The position numbers were made by a program, and so were the translations under genes. Shown piece by piece: positions 25,769 to 32,806 of a stretch of 56,027 bases of DNA (its first letter is position 1; each line of letters begins with the position of its first letter). Origin of the DNA: a virus; IMG/VR virus record IMGVR_UViG_3300022871_000021, positions 1 through 56,027 of that record; one strand, 5' to 3'. The notes below the pieces were generated by a model. That model saw nothing but the letters and a program-made list of their open reading frames with translations, was not told the origin of the DNA and searched no databases.

Positions 25769-26011
25769 ATGGGAAATTTTAAAGTTCAAATCAAAGAACC
25801 TGCCCAATTAGTTACTCTTGAAAAAATAATTTGGTTCGGAAAACATAAAAACAAAAGTATTAAAAATATAATTGACAACGAAGACGGGGGAGCAAATTAT
25901 ATTTGTTGGATGATAAATTCAGATATTATAGAATTAGATGTAGATGGAGTCAGTTATTTAGAGGTTGCGGAAAATGAGAATTATTTAGATTGTGACGAAA
26001 ATGATAGATAA
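25769..26011 (+). CDS. ExoX C-terminal/DUF3820-like domain protein
   Basis: 80 residues. IWFGKHKNKSIKNIIDNE followed by ANYICWMI matches the fGKhKGktieeI...YLxWL motif found at the C-terminus of ExoX-like exonucleases and in DUF3820 proteins. Stand-alone copies are common in phages. No nuclease active site is present here, so it may be a binding or accessory module. Confidence 0.65.
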   Translation: MGNFKVQIKEPAQLVTLEKIIWFGKHKNKSIKNIIDNEDGGANYICWMINSDIIELDVDGVSYLEVAENENYLDCDENDR

Positions 26012-26339
26012 AAATGATTATATTCTTGGGGTTTGGCATTGCGAAAGACTTAGAGGAAATGATAAAGGTTATGCTTTTGTAATAGCTAAAAAGCCTAAAG
26101 AGGGAAACTGGCAATTATTGATTAAAACTCATACAAAAAATTTAGCTTCGAAAGAGCCTTTAATTTTAACTTTTGATGATTCTCCGGATATAGATACTAT
26201 AAAATTAAGGGCTGAATTAGTGTTCGAACCTGCGAAAAGTTTCTTCCCAGATTTTTCTGAGTATGTTGAAGTTAAAGGTTCTAAAGAAAAGTTATTACTT
26301 TTGGTAGCTGAAGCTAGATTTCATGGAAAGATTAAATAA
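26001..26339 (+). CDS. Uncharacterised protein
   Basis: 112 residues from an ATG within the previous gene's end; a GTG at 25992 is also in frame. Beta-rich (GYAFVIAKKPKEGNWQLLI; LILTFDDSPDIDT). No recognised family. Confidence 0.5.
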   Translation: MIDKNDYILGVWHCERLRGNDKGYAFVIAKKPKEGNWQLLIKTHTKNLASKEPLILTFDDSPDIDTIKLRAELVFEPAKSFFPDFSEYVEVKGSKEKLLLLVAEARFHGKIK

Positions 26340-26355
26340 ATATTATAAAGAAATT

Positions 26356-26387
26356 TTGACAGAACATTCTAGTATGTTATATTATGT
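26356..26387 (+). promoter_or_regulatory. Promoter (duplicate of the ligase promoter)
   Basis: TTGACA (26356-26361), 16-nt spacer, TATATT (26378-26383), inside the 93-bp duplication; drives the small cysteine protein and the SprT-like gene. Confidence 0.75.
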
Positions 26388-26414
26388 TATAAGATGGAAC
26401 AAATAAAAGATGAT

Positions 26415-26424
26415 GGCTATAATA
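26415..26424 (+). promoter_or_regulatory. GCTATAAT gene-start element, copy 5
   Basis: GGCTATAATA, 20 nt before the ATG at 26445, within the duplicated leader. Confidence 0.6.
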
Positions 26425-26444
26425 TAATAGGAGGAAGAAACAAA

Positions 26445-26591
26445 ATGAAAAAAGAAAAATCAGGATGTAACGGTTATTATTTAGATAGTAATGGGAAACA
26501 TTGTGATGTAATACTTACCCGAGACGTAAAGTTATCTGATTGTAAAAAGTGTAGTTGTCCTTCAAATCAGTATTCAAGGGAAAAGAAGTAG
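26445..26591 (+). CDS. Small cysteine-rich protein
   Basis: 48 residues from ATG 26445 (SD GGAGG); the longer frame from 26394 lies in the duplicated leader. Four cysteines (GCNGYYL, KHCDVIL, DCKKCSC) could bind zinc. Short and basic, ending REKK. Function unknown. Confidence 0.55.
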   Translation: MKKEKSGCNGYYLDSNGKHCDVILTRDVKLSDCKKCSCPSNQYSREKK

Positions 26592-26603
26592 AGGGGAAAA
26601 TAA

Positions 26604-27059
26604 ATGAATGTGAAAGAAGTAATAACGCTCGGAAGAAATAAACTTGATGAAAATGGATTATCTGAATGGAAAATAAAAGCAGAAAGAGCTTATAGCCGAG
26701 CGGGAGTATGTTTTTCCTATGAAAAAGAAATTAGAATATCAAAACAATATATAGAAATAATGTCTGATGAAGATATCTTAGATACGATATTCCACGAAAT
26801 AGCACACGCTATAATCGGAATAGGTCATGGGCATGATAACGTTTGGAAAAAGAAATGTTTAGACCTTGGGTGTAGACCTAATAGGCTTCTTTCCAATGAA
26901 TTTCAAGTCGAAAGAAAATGGGTTGCGGTATGTTCGGCTTGTGGGGCTAGATTTGGACGAATGAAGAGAGCCAAAGAACGACGTTGGTGTGGCGAATGCG
27001 ATAATAAAATGATAGGTCATGGACTAAAATTTAAACCAAATATCAAATATAAAGGATGA
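26604..27059 (+). CDS. SprT-like zinc metallopeptidase
   Basis: 151 residues. FHEIAHAIIGIGHGHDNVWK contains the HExxH metallopeptidase motif with a further His, as in SprT/Spartan proteins. A C-terminal zinc ribbon follows (CSACGARFGRM, then RRWCGEC). The eukaryotic relative Spartan cleaves proteins cross-linked to DNA; bacterial and phage SprT functions are mostly unknown. SD GAGGGG. Confidence 0.85.
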   Translation: MNVKEVITLGRNKLDENGLSEWKIKAERAYSRAGVCFSYEKEIRISKQYIEIMSDEDILDTIFHEIAHAIIGIGHGHDNVWKKKCLDLGCRPNRLLSNEFQVERKWVAVCSACGARFGRMKRAKERRWCGECDNKMIGHGLKFKPNIKYKG

Positions 27060-27063
27060 TAAA

Positions 27064-27249
27064 ATGTCTAGAACGTTAAATAAAAAACAAAAGGAATATC
27101 TAATTCGTCAGTTTGAAGATGGAGTTAGGGAATGCAATCATTTAACTCCAAAAGAATTAAAAGTTTTAGAGCGGATGAATAACCATGAAGCTTTATATTA
27201 TAATATTAATAGATTTTTAGCTGACCGAAAAACTGAAGTAGGATATTGA
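27064..27249 (+). CDS. Uncharacterised small protein
   Basis: 61 residues, helical and charged (LNKKQKEYLIRQFEDGVREC; LTPKELKVLERMN). Follows the SprT-like gene by 4 nt. Not recognised. Confidence 0.45.
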   Translation: MSRTLNKKQKEYLIRQFEDGVRECNHLTPKELKVLERMNNHEALYYNINRFLADRKTEVGY

Positions 27250-27281
27250 AACGGGAAAAATATTTTAATCGAGAGGTAAAA

Positions 27282-27398
27282 ATGAATTGTAAAAAATGTA
27301 ATAAACCGATGATGAAGGACGGAAAAAGTTGGGTATGTCCATACTGCAACGTAACCGTATCTTTTGGAAAGGAGAAGAAAGATGGGGGACGGAAATAA
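27282..27398 (+). CDS. Small zinc-ribbon protein
   Basis: 38 residues, SD GAGAGG. Two CxxC knuckles (MNCKKCNKP and WVCPYCNVTV) 16 residues apart make a minimal rubredoxin/zinc-ribbon fold. Its stop lies inside the next gene. Confidence 0.6.
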   Translation: MNCKKCNKPMMKDGKSWVCPYCNVTVSFGKEKKDGGRK

Positions 27399-27801
27399 TA
27401 AGGTAGTTAAAAGGGGTGAAGCAGTCAAAACGGAAAAGATTTTAAGTGAATATGATTTAATACAATTTACAGGAACGGAACATTATTATAGACACTCTCT
27501 ATCAGGATTTGTTTACACAGATGGTGTTGCGTTTATGGCCGAAAAGGGAGGAGCTTATTGGCTAATAGATAAAATTTTAATAACAACTAAACATTTAGAG
27601 GATGAAGAGGTGAGAGCTAAAATGGAGGCATTTGGAGTTTGGATTTTACAGAAAAATCCTGACGGCTCAGCAGTCCTTGAATGCGAAGACGGTAATGGTA
27701 ATTCCCTTTATAAAGAGAATATTAATTGGTCTGATTTTCCAATGAATAAAATTACATTATGGTCAATTAATGGAATTTTAATCCTACCTAGTGAATATTG
27801 A
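27382..27801 (+). CDS. DUF6876-like protein
   Basis: 139 residues from ATG 27382 (SD AAAGGAG); a TTG at 27364 is also in frame. Matches the DUF6876 pattern throughout: LIQFTGTEHYYRHSLSGFVY, TDGVAFMAEKGGAYWLID, LECEDGNGNSLY and the C-terminal ITLWSINGILILPSEY. The family is common on plasmids and phages and has no known function. Confidence 0.8.
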   Translation: MGDGNNKVVKRGEAVKTEKILSEYDLIQFTGTEHYYRHSLSGFVYTDGVAFMAEKGGAYWLIDKILITTKHLEDEEVRAKMEAFGVWILQKNPDGSAVLECEDGNGNSLYKENINWSDFPMNKITLWSINGILILPSEY

Positions 27802-27930
27802 CCTAGATAGACCTCTAGAACAGGGCAAATTCTTTACTGGAGACCTGTGGGGATGAGTCTAGACGAAAAGGGATATGGACTATAGGTAGGTTTATAAAGT
27901 GGCCTAAAATGGATTTAAACGAGAAATTAA
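27802..27930. other. Non-coding spacer before a regulator gene
   Basis: 129 nt without a supportable gene; one 17-codon frame from ATG 27909 is not convincing. Several short CTAGA/TCTAG words give weak pairing potential, but I see no clear promoter or terminator. Confidence 0.3.
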
Positions 27931-28203
27931 ATGAAGAGTTTAACTCAACTTGCTTATGAATTAAATATTTGTCCTTCTTGGATAAATAAAGCAATATTAA
28001 GAACAGGTGGGAAATTAGGTCAAAGCGGAAAACCCGTATTATATACTATAAAAGAAGAAAATAAAATTTCTTTGATAAGATTTTATAGACTATTAAGCTA
28101 TAGTTTCCAAGAAATTAAAGAATTTTTAGATATTAATATTATTCCAGAAGATTTGCATATAAGAAAGAATAAAATAAAAAAAATATTAAATAAATATGAA
28201 TAA
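27931..28203 (+). CDS. MerR-like winged helix DNA-binding protein
   Basis: 90 residues. Residues 3-25 form a helix-turn-helix (LTQLAYELNICPSWINKAIL), followed by a wing-like hairpin (KPVLYTIKEENK) and helices ISLIRFYRLLSYSFQEIKEF as in MerR-type regulators, but without the effector-binding coiled coil. A local transcription regulator is likely; target unknown. Confidence 0.6.
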   Translation: MKSLTQLAYELNICPSWINKAILRTGGKLGQSGKPVLYTIKEENKISLIRFYRLLSYSFQEIKEFLDINIIPEDLHIRKNKIKKILNKYE

Positions 28204-28372
28204 AGAAGAATTAATTAAAGTATTAGATGCATTTGAAATTGTCTTAAAAGAGAACGTCGAACTGAGAAGAGACGCTTTAACGTTTATGGTTGAGAAAGGT
28301 TTATGGGATGAATTTATGAAGTATCATTGGGCGGAACGTCTTAAAAATACGACAAATCTAAAGGGAGATTGA
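28196..28372 (+). CDS. Uncharacterised small helical protein
   Basis: 58 residues starting inside the previous stop (ATGAATAA overlap). Helical and charged (EELIKVLDAFEIVLKENVEL), ending NTTNLKGD. Not recognised; coupled to the regulator gene. Confidence 0.5.
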   Translation: MNKEELIKVLDAFEIVLKENVELRRDALTFMVEKGLWDEFMKYHWAERLKNTTNLKGD

Positions 28373-28377
28373 TTAAA

Positions 28378-28554
28378 ATGGTTAATAAGATTAAGGTCTC
28401 AGCTAGACTTCGGGCTACGATAAAGGTTTCAAATTTAGTAGGTTTAAAATATGATACTAAGAAAAATCCCTACGGAGGCTTTTATACTGTTTTAGAGCTA
28501 GAAAGAATTGTAGAAAAAATAGAGGCTCTACAGACTCTATCGCCCACGAAATAG
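28378..28554 (+). CDS. Uncharacterised small protein
   Basis: 58 residues from ATG 28378 (10 nt after GGGAG); a TTG at 28369 is too close to that SD. Basic N-terminal half (KIKVSARLRATIKVSNLVGL), acidic helix at the end. Not recognised. Confidence 0.45.
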   Translation: MVNKIKVSARLRATIKVSNLVGLKYDTKKNPYGGFYTVLELERIVEKIEALQTLSPTK

Positions 28555-28562
28555 CTATAATA
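28553..28562 (+). promoter_or_regulatory. GCTATAAT element, copy 6 (atypical position)
   Basis: AGCTATAATA, starting in the stop codon of the preceding gene, 71 nt before the next start and upstream of the 28584 promoter. It lacks an SD directly after it, unlike the other copies. Confidence 0.4.
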
Positions 28563-28583
28563 TAAAAAGAAACAGCTTTCTTC

Positions 28584-28612
28584 TTGACAAATATAATATA
28601 TTATGATATATT
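28584..28612 (+). promoter_or_regulatory. Promoter with ATATAATAT box before a ribbon-helix-helix gene
   Basis: TTGACA (28584-28589), 17-nt spacer, TATATT (28607-28612). ATATAATAT (28591-28599) faces an imperfect inverted arm ATGATATAT (28603-28611) overlapping the -10. Confidence 0.8.
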
Positions 28613-28633
28613 TGGTTTACAAAGGAGGTTGAT

Positions 28634-28804
28634 ATGGCAAATACAACTATTTATTTTCCAGATGATAGTAAAACGAAAGAACTTTTGAAGAGGGTTGAGA
28701 TTTACAGAGCAACGCACGAAAAACTATTGAGTCACAAGCCTTCATTTTCGGAATGCGTCATTAGGGGATTAAAAAAATTAGTAGAAGTCGATAAAAATAA
28801 ATGA
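28634..28804 (+). CDS. Ribbon-helix-helix-like small regulator
   Basis: 56 residues, SD AAAGGAGG. N-terminal strand NTTIYFPDD, helix KTKELLKRVEIYRATHEKLL, then SFSECVIRGLKKLVE fits the Arc/MetJ ribbon-helix-helix order. Such dimers bind short inverted repeats. It is the first gene after a promoter containing the ATATAATAT inverted repeat, so it could be the repressor of this promoter set; this is inference. Confidence 0.6.
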   Translation: MANTTIYFPDDSKTKELLKRVEIYRATHEKLLSHKPSFSECVIRGLKKLVEVDKNK

Positions 28805-28805
28805 T

Positions 28806-28817
28806 GACCTTCGGGTC
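28806..28817 (+). other. C(UUCG)G tetraloop hairpin between genes
   Basis: GACC (28806-28809), TTCG, GGTC (28814-28817): a short hairpin with the extra-stable UUCG loop, directly after the small regulator stop. No T run follows, so it is more likely an mRNA boundary or stability element than a terminator. Confidence 0.5.
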
Positions 28818-28840
28818 GGGAAAATTCGGAGAAATAGCCG

Positions 28841-31480
28841 ATGTTACTATTACGAGCTCCAGATAGCTCCCATGTTGGATATTTTGAAGCGGTTGTTCAC
28901 GGAGACAATTTTTCGTCATATGTTGATGCCCTTAAAAATACTCCCACTAGAGTCTGGGAATCTAAAGCTAAAGTTTGGCGTATATCAATTTGCGATTATA
29001 ATATTTTAATAAAAAATTGCAAGGATAAAGGCCTAAATAGCATAGATGTAGATAATAAGTTAAAAGGTATATTAGCATCTTATAGAGCTTGGGAATATAA
29101 TACTAAAGCATTGATAGCTGAAGATGATGTAGAGTTATGCGTTGACGCTTCTATCCTAAAAATTCCAATGATGCCCCACCAAAGAGTTGCTCTTAAATTC
29201 TTTCTCGAAAGAAAAACAGCTATAAACGCAAGCGAAATGGGATGCCTATCTGGAGACACAGAATATCTTTCCCCGACAGGGTGGAAAAAAATATCTCGAT
29301 ATCATGGTGGTAAAGTTTGCCAGACAACAAAAGAAGGAATTGCGTCTTTTACTCTCCCGAAAGCATACATCAAAAGACCTTGCAAGGAAATGTTTCGGTT
29401 TCATCATACCAGAGGTCTCGACCAAATGTTAAGTCCCGAGCACCGAGTTTTAACTTTTTCAGAAAATGACATAGGAACGGTTATCTCAGCCGAAAATTTG
29501 GCTCGTAGACATGACGAAAACGAAAGTGGATGCAAGGCAAGATTTTTAGGTGCTGTTTCGCTTGAAAGGAAAACGACGATAAAATTATCGGAAGCTCAGC
29601 TAAGGCTCCAAGTTGCCTGTATGGCAGACGGGAGTTTTCCCTATCCGAGAAGATGTAGGGTGCGATTAAAGAAGCAAAGGAAAATTATTAGAATTAAAAG
29701 ATTGTTGGAAGATGCGAAGATTGAATACCATTTTAGACTCGATACTGATGGCCTAAGTAGTTTTGAGTTTACTCCACCGATAAGCACGAAGATTTTCACT
29801 AAAGGGTTCTGGAAAGCCTCGCTAGCCCAACGACAGATTATTTGCGATGAAGTTCGTTATTGGGATGCTACTATCAGAAAGGCAGGAGCCGTTACCTTCT
29901 GCGCCCAAAACAAACAAGATGCAGATTTTATTCAATACTGTTTTATTTCTACCGGCAGACGTGCAAGAGTAACGGTTTCAAAAGATAGAGGATATTTTTC
30001 GACAGGATATATTGTCCATGCAGTAGGCAACGGAAGAAGCGGAAACTATATTCATATCGGAACGGCAAAGAAAAATATCTCAATTCAAAAGTCACCTGAT
30101 GGGTTTAAATATTGTTTTGAAGTTTCTGATACTTTTTTACTCGTTCGAAGAAATGGATGCGTGTTCGTAACGGGTAACACAGGCAAAACTTTTCCCGCCT
30201 TGGTGGCTGCTAAACATCTTTACGATACTGGTCAGATAAAATCTTGCTTGGTAGTTTGCATAGCGTCTGTAAAGTGGAATTGGGCTAGGGAGGTCGAGAA
30301 ATGTTTAAACGGAGCTACTTATAAAGTGATTGAAGGCCCTCAAGAGAAAAGAATTGAAGGCTATATGTCAAAAGCTCATTTTAAAATAGTAAATTATGAA
30401 ATATTAAGAAATGATATTGACCCTATACTTTATGACACTACTTTTGATTGTATCATAGTTGATGAAATTCATAGAATAAGGACCTATAAAGCTAAGCAAA
30501 CGAGGGCCCTTTACACCCTTGGGAAAACAGCTACTTATAAATATGGTTTGACTGGAACTCCTATTCAAAATAAATTAAATGATTTATTTTCAATAATGAG
30601 ATTTGTTCATCCTAGTATTCTTGGAAATTGGTTTGCCTTTGATAGGCGATATGTAATAAAAGGATATTTTGGAGAGATAGCTGATTATAGAAGACTCGAT
30701 GAAGTTCATGATAAATTAAAAACAATAATGTTTAGAAGATTAAAATCAGAAGTATTGAAAGACCTACCCCCAAAAGTCTATAATGATATTTTAATAGACT
30801 TATCTCAGAAGCAAAGAAAATTTTATAATGATGTTAAGAACCAAATTCTTGAATCTAAATCGGAAGACGTGGAAGATAAGATAAATGCTCAAGCTAAATT
30901 TTTAGCTAATATTACATTTTTGCGAGAAGTTTGTGACTCTTGTGAATTGATTGACCCTTTAGTGAATGCATCCTCAAAGCTAAAAGAACTTAAGAAGATT
31001 GTTCCAGAGATATTGGAAAACGGCCATAAAATAGTCATCTTTTCCCAGTTTAAAAGAATGATTTATATAATAGAACGAGAATTGAAGTTGCCAGCTATAC
31101 TATTAACAGGAGACGTTTCTACTACTGGTGGAGCTAGGGATGAATTGATAGATGAATTTAAGGAGTCTAAAAAGAAAAATTTATTTTTGATGACTACTGC
31201 AGGAGGAGAAGGGATAAATTTACAATGTGCTGATTATGTAATATTTTTTGATTTACCTTTTAACCCACAAGTAATGGCTCAGGTCGAAGATAGACTACAC
31301 AGAAAAGGACAGAAGTCTACTGTTAACGTTATCAGATTACTGGCTAAAAATACTATCGAAGATAGGGTGTTAGATATTTTAAAATTTAAAACAAAACTCT
31401 TTAAAGCCGTAGTAGATGGAAAATCAGTTAATCCAGTAGTTTTGACTCAAAAGGAATTATTAAATGCTATTGAACTATAA
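28841..31480 (+). CDS. SNF2-family helicase interrupted by an intein
   Basis: 879 residues as encoded, 567 after removal of a 312-residue intein (residues 135-446). Flanks join as NASEMG-TGKTFPAL, restoring the Walker A motif. After it come the DEAD-like box CIIVDEIHRIR, GLTGTPIQNKLNDLFSI (motif III region), and motif VI VEDRLHRKGQKSTVNVIRLL, all typical of SNF2/SWI2 ATPases. N-terminal 100 residues resemble the HARP/SMARCAL1-like region seen in short phage SNF2 proteins. These enzymes move along double-stranded DNA and remodel or anneal strands; phage versions sit near replication genes, as here. Weak SD GGAG 10 nt before the ATG. Confidence 0.9.
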   Translation: MLLLRAPDSSHVGYFEAVVHGDNFSSYVDALKNTPTRVWESKAKVWRISICDYNILIKNCKDKGLNSIDVDNKLKGILASYRAWEYNTKALIAEDDVELCVDASILKIPMMPHQRVALKFFLERKTAINASEMGCLSGDTEYLSPTGWKKISRYHGGKVCQTTKEGIASFTLPKAYIKRPCKEMFRFHHTRGLDQMLSPEHRVLTFSENDIGTVISAENLARRHDENESGCKARFLGAVSLERKTTIKLSEAQLRLQVACMADGSFPYPRRCRVRLKKQRKIIRIKRLLEDAKIEYHFRLDTDGLSSFEFTPPISTKIFTKGFWKASLAQRQIICDEVRYWDATIRKAGAVTFCAQNKQDADFIQYCFISTGRRARVTVSKDRGYFSTGYIVHAVGNGRSGNYIHIGTAKKNISIQKSPDGFKYCFEVSDTFLLVRRNGCVFVTGNTGKTFPALVAAKHLYDTGQIKSCLVVCIASVKWNWAREVEKCLNGATYKVIEGPQEKRIEGYMSKAHFKIVNYEILRNDIDPILYDTTFDCIIVDEIHRIRTYKAKQTRALYTLGKTATYKYGLTGTPIQNKLNDLFSIMRFVHPSILGNWFAFDRRYVIKGYFGEIADYRRLDEVHDKLKTIMFRRLKSEVLKDLPPKVYNDILIDLSQKQRKFYNDVKNQILESKSEDVEDKINAQAKFLANITFLREVCDSCELIDPLVNASSKLKELKKIVPEILENGHKIVIFSQFKRMIYIIERELKLPAILLTGDVSTTGGARDELIDEFKESKKKNLFLMTTAGGEGINLQCADYVIFFDLPFNPQVMAQVEDRLHRKGQKSTVNVIRLLAKNTIEDRVLDILKFKTKLFKAVVDGKSVNPVVLTQKELLNAIEL
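29243..30178 (+). other. Intein in the Walker A motif of the SNF2 helicase
   Basis: Begins with Cys 135 (CLSGDTEYLSPTGWKKI, a Hint N-block), has a block B-like SPEHRVLTF, and ends VFVTGN before Thr +1. The penultimate residue is Gly rather than the usual His, which may slow or change C-terminal cleavage. A LAGLIDADG-like block (LQVACMADGSF, about residue 255) and RYWDATIRKAG suggest a homing endonuclease, possibly degenerate. Total 312 residues. Confidence 0.88.
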
Positions 31481-31487
31481 TCAATCT

Positions 31488-31560
31488 CCCGAAGTGAATA
31501 CTTCGGGGTATTCGCTGAAAGCGAAGGGTTGTGTATATATTACCTACGAAGTAGGTAATA
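31488..31560 (+). other. Three consecutive hairpins, possible origin or structured leader
   Basis: Hairpin 1: CCCGAAGT (31488-31495), loop GAAT, ACTTCGGG (31500-31507). Hairpin 2: TTCGCT (31511-31516), loop GAA, AGCGAA (31520-31525). Hairpin 3: 10-bp stem 31538-31547 with 31551-31560, loop GAA. All stems are perfect. No T run follows. They fill the gap between the helicase and the replication genes. Confidence 0.7.
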
Positions 31561-31572
31561 GATAATTTATAT

Positions 31573-31600
31573 ACTATATGTTTATACACTATATGTTTAT
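31573..31600 (+). repeat. Two 13-bp direct repeats spaced 15 bp
   Basis: ACTATATGTTTAT at 31573-31585 and 31588-31600, in an AT-only stretch directly after the three hairpins. Iteron-like arrangement next to replication genes; may also include a promoter for the gene at 31642. Confidence 0.65.
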
Positions 31601-31641
31601 TATAGGGGAACATATAAGACAGGGAAACAGGAGATTATTTA

Positions 31642-32100
31642 ATGGCTGAATATAAAGTTAAAAAAGGAGTTACTAGCTTTAAAAAAATTCCTGTGGAGGA
31701 TTGGTCAACAGACCAGATGTGCTCATATTTCCGTGATGAGTTTAAATCTAAATATGGGATAGATACAAGACGCCCCATTGGACAGATTAAAATTCATATA
31801 AACAAAAGAACAATATCTAATCTATTCAGGTTAGAGGGTCGTTCAATAGACATCCATCCTAATGAACTATTTAAACAATTTATAATTTGGTTAGTAGATA
31901 AAAAGCAAGTTCATAATTTTAGAGTATGGCTTTTTTCTAAACAAGACGTAATGGTAGATTATTTAGACGAAAGGGCTAAGAGATTAATGGACAAGAATCT
32001 TGGTTCGGTTGAAGACTTCAAGAAGCAGGAAGAGAAAAAAGTTAAAGATGCTTTAGAATATTTCAAGGGAGGTGGAAGTGCAAAATCCAGACCTAAATGA
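31642..32100 (+). CDS. Uncharacterised protein at the head of the replication genes
   Basis: 152 residues, SD AGGAG. Mixed helix/strand with KIPVEDWSTDQMCSYFRDEF, then HINKRTISNLFRLEGRSI and a Lys-rich C-terminus. Position before the DnaC-like loader, after the hairpin/iteron region, is that of phage initiators or loader partners. I recognise no initiator motif. Its end overlaps the loader gene. Confidence 0.55.
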   Translation: MAEYKVKKGVTSFKKIPVEDWSTDQMCSYFRDEFKSKYGIDTRRPIGQIKIHINKRTISNLFRLEGRSIDIHPNELFKQFIIWLVDKKQVHNFRVWLFSKQDVMVDYLDERAKRLMDKNLGSVEDFKKQEEKKVKDALEYFKGGGSAKSRPK

Positions 32101-32806
32101 TAATGTTAGAGGAATAGTTACTCCGACGGATGTAGAGATAGAAGAATTAAATATTTTGAAGGAAGAAATAAAAAAGAGGGGTGGGCCTAGAAAAGAATTT
32201 GATTTAAAGTCTAAGTATTTATTAGCCTCACTACCTTATAGTTATTGGGATATAGGTTGGGATGAGTTTGAGGGGAGCAAAGATGCGAGAGATTTTGTTA
32301 AACTTTACTGTGATAATTTGGGGAACGCTTTGAAAGAAGGGCAAGGAGTAATACTTTCGGGTTTACATGGGACGGGCAAGACGACGTTATCTTGTTTGAT
32401 AGGCAAGGCAGCTATAGAGAAAGGCTTTTCAGTTAGATATATTTCTATAGCTAAAATTCTTGATTTGATTATGGAGGGTTTTGATTCTAAGGCGGCAAAA
32501 GAACGATTAAATATTATGATAGAAAGGGTAGAGGTTTTAATACTAGACGATTTGGGAAAAGAATATAAGGGAGTCCGAGGACAGTTAAATCCTATGATGT
32601 CGTTAAAGTTGGATTCTATGTTGAGGGAAAGAATAAATCGGAATTTAATTACGATAGGGACGACTAATTACGGGAAGAACGCTATAAAAGAGAAATACGG
32701 AGATTCGGTAATGTCGGTTTTATATGGTTGTTGTAAAACCTTTGAGGTGGTGGGTCAGGATTATAGAACAATAAGAGGATTAAACTTTTGGGAGAACTTA
32801 AAATGA
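32078..32806 (+). CDS. DnaC-like helicase loader (AAA+ ATPase)
   Basis: 242 residues from GTG 32078, about 5 nt after AGGGAGG; a GTG at 32072 overlaps that SD. Walker A GLHGTGKTTL, Walker B VLILDDLGKEY, sensor 1 LITIGTTNY, and a C-terminal arginine-containing YRTIRG. These are the DnaC/IstB AAA+ hallmarks, with the usual N-terminal region (KSKYLLASLPYSYWDIGWDE). It should load the DnaB-like helicase encoded next. Overlaps both neighbours. Confidence 0.88.
   Translation: MQNPDLNDNVRGIVTPTDVEIEELNILKEEIKKRGGPRKEFDLKSKYLLASLPYSYWDIGWDEFEGSKDARDFVKLYCDNLGNALKEGQGVILSGLHGTGKTTLSCLIGKAAIEKGFSVRYISIAKILDLIMEGFDSKAAKERLNIMIERVEVLILDDLGKEYKGVRGQLNPMMSLKLDSMLRERINRNLITIGTTNYGKNAIKEKYGDSVMSVLYGCCKTFEVVGQDYRTIRGLNFWENLK

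Larger units (their letters stand above)
26342..26434 (+). repeat. 93-bp promoter/leader duplication, copy B
   Basis: Second copy of the element at 23375-23467, one mismatch. It starts two bases after the previous gene's stop and ends at the SD of the gene at 26445. Confidence 0.9.

Noticed and set aside
28806-28817. Terminator after the small regulator
   Set aside because: The stem has only four pairs and no T run follows; the SNF2 gene starts 24 nt later.
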